DNA of 64,000 nt from Tangfeifania diversioriginum. Lineage in GTDB: Bacteria; Bacteroidota; Bacteroidia; Bacteroidales; Prolixibacteraceae. The position numbers and the translations under genes are program-made. The DNA lies in assembly GCF_900141875.1 (NCBI RefSeq), contig NZ_FQZE01000003.1, forward strand, positions 62,001 to 126,000, in the 5' to 3' direction. Of this stretch, positions 35,528-44,203 are shown piece by piece; the first letter of the stretch is position 1; the number at the start of each line of letters is the position of its first letter. The notes beneath the pieces were generated by a model, which had not been told where the DNA came from, did not search any database, and saw nothing but the letters and a program-made list of their open reading frames with translations.

Positions 35528-38500
35528 TTAGAATGTTACTGATAAACCAAAGCTCAAACTTTTAAGCATTGGATAATTATATCCATCACCAGAACCTCCT
35601 GAAGATAATTTTAAATCAGAAGGACCGGTATTTTCAACATCGATATCACGCGTTCTCTTGTATAAAGGTGACCATGTCCAAATATTCTCACCAGAAATAT
35701 AAATTTTTGCATTTTCAGCTCCAATCTTTGATATCAGGTTTAATGGCAAGTTATATCCTAACTGAATATTTTTCAATCGAATGTATGCAATATTTTGAAG
35801 GTATTTAGTCTGTGGATTATCTCTAAGGATAGCATCCGAACGATTCGCTAAACGCCCAACATATCTTGGCAGGTATGCATCTGGATTTTCTGGTGTCCAA
35901 TGATTATCGAGATGCCATCTGGGGAGTGGGTTATAAGGTCTGTTATATTGCCCCCAAAACACACTTGCCTCTCTACTTGGGTACCAATCTTGTTTTCCTA
36001 CTCCCTGAAAAAATGCAGAGAAAAAGAAACTATTCCAATCAGCCCCTAGGTTTATACTATAAGTATAACGAGGAGATGAGTTGCCAATTATCTTTCTGTC
36101 ACCAGGATTATCAACACGATTTGTACCAGGATCGATCTTGCCATCATCGTTAATATCTTTTAATTTTATATCTCCCGGATGAATAACTCTGGCATTAGTT
36201 GTTTTAAATCGGCTTTGATCAGCGTGGTTGTCGATATCTGCCTGATCAACAAAAAATCCATCATTGGTATACCCCCAAATTTCTCCGATTATCATACCTT
36301 CATAATAATCGTCGAGATTCTTTTCTGGATTATTGTATCTGGTAATTTCAGCATTATTATCGGCAAGAGTCACACGAACATTATAACTAAGTGGTTTTGA
36401 AGCTAAATTAAATCTATCTCTCCATGTTAAAGATACTTCCCATCCATTTGTTTTTAAATCAGCATAATTACCTTTTGGTGGAGTTGCTCCAAAAACAGCA
36501 GGCAATGTCCTCCCAATTGTAAACATATCGGTAGTGTTTCTTGTGTACATGTCTCCAACAAAAATTAACCGACTGGAAAGCATCGCCAAATCAATTCCCA
36601 CATTCGTAGTCGTAGATGTTTCCCAAGTTAATCCATCTGGCAATACGCTTGGTCGGCTTGTTAGTTGTGGTTTTGTTCCTCCAAGGATATCTCCTGATTG
36701 GCTAATATTAAATATTTCCTGATATATATATGAAGCTATGTTACCATTCCCCAGTGAACCATATGAAATTCTGAATTTTAAGTTTGATATAAGATCCTCC
36801 GGCACGTTCCAAAATGCCTCATTTGAAATTCTCCACCCTGCAGAGTAGGAGGGAAAAAAAGCATACCTTTCATTAGATGGAAATTTTGAAGAGCCATCAT
36901 AACGTCCGTTCACTTCAAATAAATATTTATCTTTATATGAATAATTAATTCTTGAAAATCCTCCTAGAATATTCCATTTTTCATAACTGCCGTCCACATT
37001 AATATCTTCCCCCAATGCCAAACTAAGATCAATTGCATCTTCAAAAATAAGCCCGTTTCGTTCCGCTTCTAATTTTTTATACAATGACTCTTCATAATTG
37101 TATCCGGCCATGATTTTAAAATAATGTATTTCATTATAAGTATCTTCATATTCACCATATAGGTTTGAAGCCATATATTTTGTTTCTCTCCAAATATCTC
37201 TTAAATCATTTGTAGAAGTACCTACGTATGAAATTACATCCGGACTTTTAGAATAAGGCACGGGGACTCTTCTCCTTTTTTCATTGTCATCGGTTATTCT
37301 AAAGGTAAAATCACCATGTATATTTAATTTCTCATCAAAAAATGATGCCGTTAAGTTAGAGGTGTTTTTAAAAACTCTTTTGTTGGTATCATAACCATTC
37401 TTCCCATACCACATATCACCTACCTGGTAAACAGAGGTGTGTGTTAATGTTCCATCCGGATTAAACATTGGGGACATTGGATTTCCTTCATCAGCAATAT
37501 TTCTCCATATACCACTTCCTTCACCAACATTAAGTGGAATATGATATTTCATATCGGAAAACTGTGAATTATTCTCAGCTCTAAGCCAGGGAAAAATCTG
37601 GATAGATCCTTTTGCTCGGAAGTTAAGCATTGAATAATCGTCCGTATTATACGTAAAAAGTCCTTTTTGACCAAGATACCTGCCTGAAACCATATAACTT
37701 GTGGTTTCAGAACTTCCCGAAACAGTAATATTATGCTCATTTGATGTTGTGAAGTCCTTATACAACTCATCATACCAGTCGGTGCTGTAGTAATAAACAT
37801 ATTCACCATTTGCCGGATTTATTTCCCATTTTTTATCAAATTCATTTGGATTTTCAGAACGATATTTAAGTTCTTCCAAATATTCTTGAGAAAAACGGAT
37901 TGTTTTATTTGCCTTGCTAGGATATGATCCTTCCCAGTTATAAGTTGCTTCGTTAAACATTTTTGCCCAAGTATAACCATCCCAAACATAATCAGGTAAA
38001 ACTACAGGATTTTTCAATGAAAAATTGGCTGAATAAGTAACATTTGTTTTCTCCCCCGATGGATTTTTTGTTGTAATCAAAACCACACCAAAAGCACCAC
38101 GAGCGCCATAAATAGAGGCTGAAGCAGCATCTTTCAGTACAGAAATACTTTCTATATCATTAGGATTTACTAAACTAGGATCTCCTTCAACCCCATCTAT
38201 TAATACAAGAGCATTACCTCCCTGACCGATTGAGGTAGTTCCTCTAATATTAAAAGAAGGAGCCTGATTTGGTCGTCCATCCATTAGAGTTATATTCAAA
38301 TTGGGAACCACACCTTTTAAACCTTGATTTAAATTTGTAACAGTGCGGTTTTCAAACACCTCACTAGTTACCTGATCAACAGCTCCGGTTAAATTCGCTT
38401 TCTTTTGTGTACCGTAACCTACAACAATAACCTCATCCATACCAATTGTCTCTTCCTCCATTACAACTGTAAAGGTTGTTCTGTTTCCTATTGGCACTTC

Positions 38501-39073
38501 CTGGGTCTGCATCCCCACAAAAGAAAATTGCAGGGTTTCAGCATCTTCGGGTAGTGTTAATGAAAACTCACCATCACTATTTGTTACCGTGCCAGTAGTT
38601 GTTCCAACGACCACTACTGTAACTCCCGGTAAAGGTTGCCCACTAACATCAGTTACCACACCGGTAACCGATCTTTGCTGCTGAACGGATTGAGACACGG
38701 AGACTGTTTTGTCCTTCTCCCGCAGAATGATTTGTCGTTCGTAAACATCATAAGCAACAGGTTGCTCTTTAAGAATCGCATCGAGAATTTCGAAAATGGA
38801 AGCATTTTGCAATTGAATATCCATTTTCTTGTTCATGTCCAGATCTTCGTTTTTGTAAAGGAAAACAAATTCACTGTTGTCCTCCACAAACTCCATAATC
38901 TCGGTAATCGTCCGGTTCGTCAGGTTAATGTCCAGACGCGCTGTTTGCGAATAGGTGTTGGCGCTAACTGTGAGCATGCAACCAACCATAAACAAAAATG
39001 TTAAACGCATAATTCGCCCCCATTTTTTTTTGATTCCCCCACAGGGAGAACCGGTAATACAATCATTTTTCAT
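35528..39073 (-). CDS. SusC/RagA-family TonB-linked outer-membrane transporter
   Basis: 1181 residues. A signal segment (about 20-42) precedes an STN domain (about 45-125, the part that contacts a FecR anti-sigma factor), a carboxypeptidase-like beta domain (about 135-220, VTGVVTDVSGQPLPGVTVVVVGTTTGTV), the TonB box/plug (DEVIVVGYGTQKKANLTGAVDQV) and a 22-strand-type barrel ending LSFGLSVTF. It imports oligosaccharides with SusD. The STN domain fits the sigma/anti-sigma genes just upstream, a trans-envelope signalling arrangement. The barrel-coding part is about 30-36% GC while the 5' end is 40-50%, a sign of mosaic origin. Confidence 0.95.
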   Translation of the reverse strand: MKNDCITGSPCGGIKKKWGRIMRLTFLFMVGCMLTVSANTYSQTARLDINLTNRTITEIMEFVEDNSEFVFLYKNEDLDMNKKMDIQLQNASIFEILDAILKEQPVAYDVYERQIILREKDKTVSVSQSVQQQRSVTGVVTDVSGQPLPGVTVVVVGTTTGTVTNSDGEFSLTLPEDAETLQFSFVGMQTQEVPIGNRTTFTVVMEEETIGMDEVIVVGYGTQKKANLTGAVDQVTSEVFENRTVTNLNQGLKGVVPNLNITLMDGRPNQAPSFNIRGTTSIGQGGNALVLIDGVEGDPSLVNPNDIESISVLKDAASASIYGARGAFGVVLITTKNPSGEKTNVTYSANFSLKNPVVLPDYVWDGYTWAKMFNEATYNWEGSYPSKANKTIRFSQEYLEELKYRSENPNEFDKKWEINPANGEYVYYYSTDWYDELYKDFTTSNEHNITVSGSSETTSYMVSGRYLGQKGLFTYNTDDYSMLNFRAKGSIQIFPWLRAENNSQFSDMKYHIPLNVGEGSGIWRNIADEGNPMSPMFNPDGTLTHTSVYQVGDMWYGKNGYDTNKRVFKNTSNLTASFFDEKLNIHGDFTFRITDDNEKRRRVPVPYSKSPDVISYVGTSTNDLRDIWRETKYMASNLYGEYEDTYNEIHYFKIMAGYNYEESLYKKLEAERNGLIFEDAIDLSLALGEDINVDGSYEKWNILGGFSRINYSYKDKYLFEVNGRYDGSSKFPSNERYAFFPSYSAGWRISNEAFWNVPEDLISNLKFRISYGSLGNGNIASYIYQEIFNISQSGDILGGTKPQLTSRPSVLPDGLTWETSTTTNVGIDLAMLSSRLIFVGDMYTRNTTDMFTIGRTLPAVFGATPPKGNYADLKTNGWEVSLTWRDRFNLASKPLSYNVRVTLADNNAEITRYNNPEKNLDDYYEGMIIGEIWGYTNDGFFVDQADIDNHADQSRFKTTNARVIHPGDIKLKDINDDGKIDPGTNRVDNPGDRKIIGNSSPRYTYSINLGADWNSFFFSAFFQGVGKQDWYPSREASVFWGQYNRPYNPLPRWHLDNHWTPENPDAYLPRYVGRLANRSDAILRDNPQTKYLQNIAYIRLKNIQLGYNLPLNLISKIGAENAKIYISGENIWTWSPLYKRTRDIDVENTGPSDLKLSSGGSGDGYNYPMLKSLSFGLSVTF

Positions 39074-39193
39074 AAATTTGTACGATTTTTAATTAATACT
39101 ATTAGTAACTGGTATTATTTAATTCAACCCGGGAGGCCTCCCTGTGAAATAACGCCAATTAATTTCAAAGGGTAAACTTCTTCCGGGTTTCCT

Positions 39194-40384
39194 TTATTTT
39201 ATTACATACTGTTTCTCTGTTACTTTAATAAAATCAAGTCCTGTCAGTTTTTCAAGGTATCCAAAAACTTCCTCCTGTTCTTGTGTCACATCCAGTTTAC
39301 CTGTAATTTGAATTGTTCCCTTCATTGGATTGTCAAACTGAAAATTGATATCGTAGTACCGTTCCAGCTTTTTGGTTATCCGGTTAAAGTCGGTGTTGGA
39401 AAAGCTGAACAGTCCCTGTGTCCATAAAATATAGGGTTCCACATCCACTTTGCTCACACTTGTTTCTTTGCTTTTTTTGTTGAAATAGGCCATCTGCCCG
39501 GGCTCAAGCTGAACTGGTTTTTTAAACATTCCAGCGCCCGAGCCTTTAACCGCAACTTTCCCCTCTGCCAGCACCGTTTGAACGGAATAATCTTCGGGGT
39601 AAGCCAATACATTGAAACTTGTGCCCAGCACTTCAATATTCACATCTACCGTTTTTACCACAAAAGGCTGCTCTTTATTATTTGTCACCTCAAAAAAGGC
39701 TTCGCCCGAAAGAAATACTTCGCGTGTTTTGTCCACAAACCGGGAGGGATAAATGAGCCGGCTGCCGGCATTGAGCCACACACGTGTGCCATCGGCAAGT
39801 ATAATGTCTGAACTATTTCCATAAGGCATGACAAGCGTATTCATTTTGGGAGGTTCATCCTCGTTCTCTTTTTTCAGCAACTGATTCCGGTTTAAAATAA
39901 TTTCTCCGTCGCCGGAATAGTCCAGTTCCGATTTCCCCTGGTTGAGTTGAATCTGTTGCTCATCGCCAATAATGAGCATGGGTTCCTGTACCTGGGCAGG
40001 CAGCCCGGTATTTTCAACAAATTGTTGCGGCTGCCTGCTTTCCATGTACAGGTAAACTAAACCACTTCCTATGAAAAAAAACAAAAATGCCACCGCGGCA
40101 TAACGCATGAAATTTCGTACCACCAGACGCCTTCTTTTCTGTTTTTCGGCTTTTTCCAGTTGCACAATAATGCGTTTTGCCAGTGCCCTTTTCTCTGTTT
40201 CAGTTAATTTTTTCTCCCGGTATTTGAGGTGTTCTTCAAACTGTTTTTTGATTTCTTCTATTTGATGTGCGTGTGCAGGATTGGCCTCCAGGTAGTGTTC
40301 CCAATAGGCATTTATCTCTTCGGAGGGTTGGTATATCCACTTAAAAAACAGTGGGTTTTCTATGAGTCGCTCGTAAAAGTTCAT
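39194..40384 (-). CDS. FecR-type anti-sigma factor
   Basis: 396 residues: a cytoplasmic N-terminal part (1-90, basic and helical), one membrane span (about 93-112, YAAVAFLFFFIGSGLVYLY), a FecR domain (about 180-285, MPYGNSSDIILADGTRVWLNAGSRLIYPSRF) and a C-terminal DUF4974 domain (LFSFSNTDFNRITKKLERYYDINFQF). It should hold the ECF sigma factor until the SusC STN domain reports ligand. It lies 120 bases upstream of SusC and 255 bases after the sigma gene, all on the minus strand. Confidence 0.94.
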   Translation of the reverse strand: MNFYERLIENPLFFKWIYQPSEEINAYWEHYLEANPAHAHQIEEIKKQFEEHLKYREKKLTETEKRALAKRIIVQLEKAEKQKRRRLVVRNFMRYAAVAFLFFFIGSGLVYLYMESRQPQQFVENTGLPAQVQEPMLIIGDEQQIQLNQGKSELDYSGDGEIILNRNQLLKKENEDEPPKMNTLVMPYGNSSDIILADGTRVWLNAGSRLIYPSRFVDKTREVFLSGEAFFEVTNNKEQPFVVKTVDVNIEVLGTSFNVLAYPEDYSVQTVLAEGKVAVKGSGAGMFKKPVQLEPGQMAYFNKKSKETSVSKVDVEPYILWTQGLFSFSNTDFNRITKKLERYYDINFQFDNPMKGTIQITGKLDVTQEQEEVFGYLEKLTGLDFIKVTEKQYVIK

Positions 40385-40639
40385 TCCACAGATTTGATTA
40401 ATTTGGAAATAAGAGCAGCGGGGACGGAAAAAGGGACGGTTTTATTTTATGTTGTAGAACATATTAATTAGACACAAGACCTTGAGATATGAGACACAAG
40501 ACAAGGAGTTTGGCGTGGCTGGGACAAAATCGAAAACGGAAAGTGCAAAACTGGATGAAAAGAGGAAACAGAAAATGACAGATAATCAGCAGTACGCGCT
40601 TAGCGGTTTGGATCCGCTTAGCGCATGGGTAAGATAAAA

Positions 40640-41227
40640 TCAAAGTTTTGAAAGCAGGAGAAACAAATTCAAATTTCCACCCCCCATTTTACTGCGCAAA
40701 TTTTTCAGTAACCGGTAAACCTGTTTTTTAACAGCACCGGGAGATACCCCCAACAGCTTGCCTATTTCTATATAAGTTAGTCCGCTGTTGAATTTCAGGA
40801 AAAGCAACTCCCGCTTTTTCACATCGAGGTTTTGTAATTCTGTTTTCAGCTTAACCAATTGGTCGTCCTGAACTTCCAGCTCTGCTTCCTCAATTGGAAA
40901 TTTCAAATCGAATTGCTCCACCAGTTGTTCGGGATGAGTGAACCGATATTTCTCCTTCAGCTTTTTGTAAATGATGCGTTTCAGGGTTTTAAACAGGTAA
41001 TACTCCAGCGATTCCGGTTTTCGTAGAGTTGAACCATAGGAATAGATATCGATAAAAACATCCTGAATGGCATCTTCGAGCAGTGCCCGATCCGATGTAA
41101 TACGTGAACCATAAGAAAACAGCACATCCACAAATTCGTTGTAGATGGTTTCAAAAGCAGATCGGTCGCCTGCCCGGAACTTGTCCCAGATTATTTGCCA
41201 GTATTCCCTGTCTGCGAATGGATCCAC
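40640..41227 (-). CDS. ECF RNA polymerase sigma factor
   Basis: 195 residues with sigma region 2 (about 20-90, FVDVLFSYGSRITSDRALLEDAIQDVFIDIYSYG) and region 4 (about 135-185, LDVKKRELLFLKFNSGLTYIEIGKLLGVSPGAVKKQVYRLLKNL). It is the usual Bacteroidota ECF type that drives a SusC/SusD operon and is controlled by the FecR protein encoded next. A GC-rich direct/inverted repeat (CGCTTAGCG words, 40596-40625) follows its stop. Confidence 0.94.
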   Translation of the reverse strand: MDPFADREYWQIIWDKFRAGDRSAFETIYNEFVDVLFSYGSRITSDRALLEDAIQDVFIDIYSYGSTLRKPESLEYYLFKTLKRIIYKKLKEKYRFTHPEQLVEQFDLKFPIEEAELEVQDDQLVKLKTELQNLDVKKRELLFLKFNSGLTYIEIGKLLGVSPGAVKKQVYRLLKNLRSKMGGGNLNLFLLLSKL

Positions 41228-41323
41228 GTTTATTGGTTCATCAGATTAATCAATTCAGAAGGCTAAAATAGAAAAAAGATAATTCTTAGATAAAAATTAA
41301 ATGGTTTTCTGTTCAGTTACTTT

Positions 41324-41483
41324 ACCCCTCTCCTGCCGGTTTCTCCCCTCAAGCGGGGAGATCGCAATGATGAACATTCTGCAAAATTTCAAATCTTAAA
41401 TCGAAAGTTTATTAGAACTGTTTTCCCTTTTAAGGGAAATGGGCGAAGCCATAAGGGTAGATTGTCTCACACAATTATTTCTC
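41324..41483. repeat. Palindromic repeat unit 1 (type A)
   Basis: Starts ACCCCTCTCCTGCCGGTTTC and holds two stem-loops: CTCCCC/GGGGAG and TTCCCTTTTAAGGGAA. It ends near GGCGAAGCC and a TCTCACACAATTATT tail. One of five related units in 1.25 kb. Confidence 0.85.
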
Positions 41484-41680
41484 ACCCCCCTCTCCTGCCG
41501 GTATCTCCCCTGAACAGGGGAGATTGCAATGATGGAACAATCTGCAAAACTTCAAATTTCCAACACAAAAGTTTATTAGAACGTTTTTCCCTTGTGAGGC
41601 TCCGAGGGTCCGAAGGACTCCTTCGGAGAATGCCCATGGCAGAAAATGGCGAAGCCAAAATGGTAAAGCAACACATTTAT
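41484..41680. repeat. Palindromic repeat unit 2 (type B)
   Basis: Same left half as unit 1, but the second stem-loop is replaced by a longer segment with the palindrome TCCGAAGGA-C-TCCTTCGGA, then AATGGCGAAGCC. It abuts the 3' end of the DUF559 gene remnant. Confidence 0.85.
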
Positions 41681-42043
41681 TCCCTGAACTCATTTTTTAT
41701 TTTTAAAAGCACGTTATCAATATTTTCCAATTCTTCGTTTTTAATTCTCAAAACTTTTATTCCCAATTCCTTTAATATTTCATCCCGCCGGTTATCTTCG
41801 GCTTTTCTGTATAAATGAATTTTACCATCCAATTCTATTGCTAAATTTTCTTTGTAACAAAAAAAATCTGGCACATAAAAAAAAATGTTCATCGCCGACT
41901 GAGTCGTAAATTATGGCATGTTGTCTCAAAAACTTACGCCCTGCCAATTGTCTTTTTCTGATGTAACGCCACAATCTTCTTTCTTCGGGTGTCGCTTTCT
42001 TTCTGAGCCCTCGCGTTATTTCTTTTATTTGTTCGTATTTCAT
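41677..42043 (-). pseudogene. DUF559-type endonuclease-like gene, frameshifted
   Basis: Read from the ATG at 42043, the N-terminal half (MKYEQIKEITRGLRKKATPE then RLWRYIRKRQLAGRKFLRQHAI) and, in the next frame, the C-terminal half (YVPDFFCYKENLAIELDGKIH, then LGIKVLRIKNEEL) together make one complete DUF559 protein of about 120 residues, related to very-short-patch-repair endonucleases. The two halves are joined at a run of nine T on the coding strand (41878-41886 area), where removal of one T restores the frame. Either a real inactivation, phase variation, or a sequencing indel. Repeat units lie immediately on both sides. Confidence 0.85.
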
Positions 42044-42059
42044 TGTTGTCAGTTTTTTT

Positions 42060-42224
42060 ACCCCTCTCCTGCCGGTTTCTCCCCTCAAGCGGGGAAATCG
42101 CAATGATGTAACAATCTGCAAAAGTTTAAATTTCAGTAAAAAATTTAATTAGAACGTTTTTCCCTCGTGAGGGAAAATGGCGAAGCAAAAAGGGTTAACT
42201 ATCTCAATCAATTATTATTTCTCA
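42060..42224. repeat. Palindromic repeat unit 3 (type A)
   Basis: Type A unit beginning 17 bases upstream of the DUF559 start. The open frame of the nuclease extends back into it, encoding a Gly/Arg-rich segment, which explains how gene callers may start the protein inside the repeat. Confidence 0.85.
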
Positions 42225-42225
42225 T

Positions 42226-42432
42226 ACCCCTCTCCTGCCGGTTTCTCCCCTCAAGCGGGGAGATCGCAATGATGGAACAATCTGCAAAACTTCAAATTTC
42301 CAACACAAAAGTTTATTAGAACGATTTTCCCTTATAAGGCTCAGAGGGTCCGAAGGACTCCTTCGGAGAATGCCTATGGCAGAAAATGGCGAAGCCAAAA
42401 GGTAGCCTATCTCACACAATTATTATTTCTAA
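42226..42432. repeat. Palindromic repeat unit 4 (type B)
   Basis: Nearly identical to unit 2, including the TCCGAAGGA/TCCTTCGGA palindrome and the shared stretch around GTTTATTAGAACG. Confidence 0.85.
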
Positions 42433-42433
42433 T

Positions 42434-42568
42434 ACCCCTCTCCTGCCGGTTTCTCCCCTGAGCAGGGGAGATTGCGCTGATGTAAATATCTGCAAAAGTT
42501 TAAATTTCAGCACAAAAAAATATTAGAACGGTTTTCCCTTTTAAGGGAAAATGGCGAAGCCAAAAGGG
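42434..42568. repeat. Palindromic repeat unit 5 (type A)
   Basis: Type A unit with CTCCCCTGAGCAGGGGAG and TTCCCTTTTAAGGGAA stem-loops, ending about 30 bases from the M23 peptidase stop. Confidence 0.85.
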
Positions 42569-42595
42569 TAAAGTACCAGGAACATTTTCATTTAA

Positions 42596-43972
42596 TCAGT
42601 ACGCCTGCTGAAAAACAATTTCGCCAAGTCCTGCGATTTGCCGGTCTTCTTTATCGATGTAAATATGAACAGACAGTGTACCATCATTTACCTGCACAAT
42701 GCGTTCGCTGGTCCATTCGGTTTCTCCGGCGTCTAGTTTCAGGGTTCCGGCAGTCACTCCTTCAAACTCTATTTTTTGCCACGTGGGTAAAAACAAATCG
42801 CCCACTTTTGCCCTGATACGATACGTTCCGTTACGGACATTTATATGGTATTCGTAATAATTTTCAGGATTCCGGCACTCCGCAGGTGTTCCCTGAAACA
42901 GCACTTTTTTCAATCGGGCATTCCCTTCCGTCTCGTTGGCAACTCCTTCCACTTTATCGGCAGGGTTCCATTTTTCCAGGTGCCAGCCTTTTCCCGAATA
43001 GGGTTCAAAAGCCAGCAGGTTTTTTTGGTTTCCGTTAACATGGCGCGGCCGGCCAAAATATAGCCGACCTTTTGAAAATCGCTTGGAGTAGCCTGACGAC
43101 TGCTTAAAATAGAGCTCGTAAAGTTGCGGAAATCCATTAATTAAATTGTTGTAACGCTTCGGGTGCGCGGGCACAGAATCGTTTTTTAAAACCGTAAAAT
43201 GCAAATGTCCCCATGTGTCATCGCCCCAGATTGTGCCCAGCGGCTCGCCCCTGACCAGTTGCTGTCCCTCTTTTACAATTACATTCTCACTGTTGAGGTA
43301 TTCGTACAGGTAAAAAATGCCGGGTTGTGAACCACTTTCCAGCAAAACAGTTGAGGTTTTTCCGGCATCATTTAACTCACTATTCACCCAACGAACAGTG
43401 CTGTTTTCCAAAGCCACCAGCCAGTGCATTTCTTTGCCGCGTGCATCATGAAGATCCATATCGATGCCGCCATGCGAAAGATTGCCAAATGTTTCGCGCC
43501 GTTGTTTTTCGGCTTCAAAAGAAAACATGTGGCTGTCTTCCTCTACGCCCCAAATAAACCCATCGCTAAAACTCACCGGGAAAATATATTTGTTGAAATC
43601 CAACATCGGCTCCTGAAAATCGGACAGGCAAATCAGGGCATCTTTGCTAAGCAATCCGTGCCTGAGTGAATCACTTGTCAGGTCTTTCACATTTTTATTG
43701 TCGGCAACAAAAACTCTCATTCCCCCAATCATCTCGGGTAATGCACGTCGGCTGACTTTCAACCATAGTGTGTCATCCCCAATTTTTAAGCGGTTAAAAT
43801 GATTGTGCAGGTTCAGCAATTTTATTTCCTGGTTTTTAAAATGAACTGATTCTCCTTCATTAAGATTGAAATACCAGCTGTTACCCCACCTGAAATCGGG
43901 AATTGAGTTTTGTGCCCCGAGGGAAAAAACCACGCCTGCAAAAAATAATAGGATGTAAAATATCTTCTTCAT
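42596..43972 (-). CDS. Secreted M23-family metallopeptidase (LytM-like)
   Basis: 458 residues with a signal peptide (ILLFFAGVVFSLGAQ). The LytM/M23 zinc site is intact: H167-x3-D171 (HGGID) and H256-L-H258 (WGHLHF). M23 enzymes cut peptide cross-links in peptidoglycan or act as scaffolds. The 170 N-terminal residues and the C-terminal 150 residues, which look like a carbohydrate-binding beta domain (YYEYHINVRNGTYRIRAKVGDL), are extra to the core. It is monocistronic and divergent from the channel gene. Confidence 0.85.
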   Translation of the reverse strand: MKKIFYILLFFAGVVFSLGAQNSIPDFRWGNSWYFNLNEGESVHFKNQEIKLLNLHNHFNRLKIGDDTLWLKVSRRALPEMIGGMRVFVADNKNVKDLTSDSLRHGLLSKDALICLSDFQEPMLDFNKYIFPVSFSDGFIWGVEEDSHMFSFEAEKQRRETFGNLSHGGIDMDLHDARGKEMHWLVALENSTVRWVNSELNDAGKTSTVLLESGSQPGIFYLYEYLNSENVIVKEGQQLVRGEPLGTIWGDDTWGHLHFTVLKNDSVPAHPKRYNNLINGFPQLYELYFKQSSGYSKRFSKGRLYFGRPRHVNGNQKNLLAFEPYSGKGWHLEKWNPADKVEGVANETEGNARLKKVLFQGTPAECRNPENYYEYHINVRNGTYRIRAKVGDLFLPTWQKIEFEGVTAGTLKLDAGETEWTSERIVQVNDGTLSVHIYIDKEDRQIAGLGEIVFQQAY

Positions 43973-44203
43973 TTGGCTGCAATGCTACAAAAAAGGTGTG
44001 ATTCAAATAAAATATCACAAAATGTTGTGCAAGATAAATTTAATCATTTTAAAATTACCGAAGATTTTCCCAAGTCCTTAATCAATCCATGCGAAAATGA
44101 ACCAATGCAAAAAATAATTCGTAATTTTCTGGATCGAAAATGAACCACACAATTAATTTCATGTTGCAAATAGTGCTTATAAAAAAACCAAAATTTTAAT
44201 ACG

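Noticed and set aside
41475-41693. Minus-strand frame of 72 codons over repeat unit 2
   Set aside because: It is entirely made of repeat sequence; the Gly/Arg-rich and Cys-containing translation is a by-product of the palindromes.
41324-42568. CRISPR array
   Set aside because: The repeats are 135-200 bases long, differ from each other and lack regular short repeats with unique spacers.
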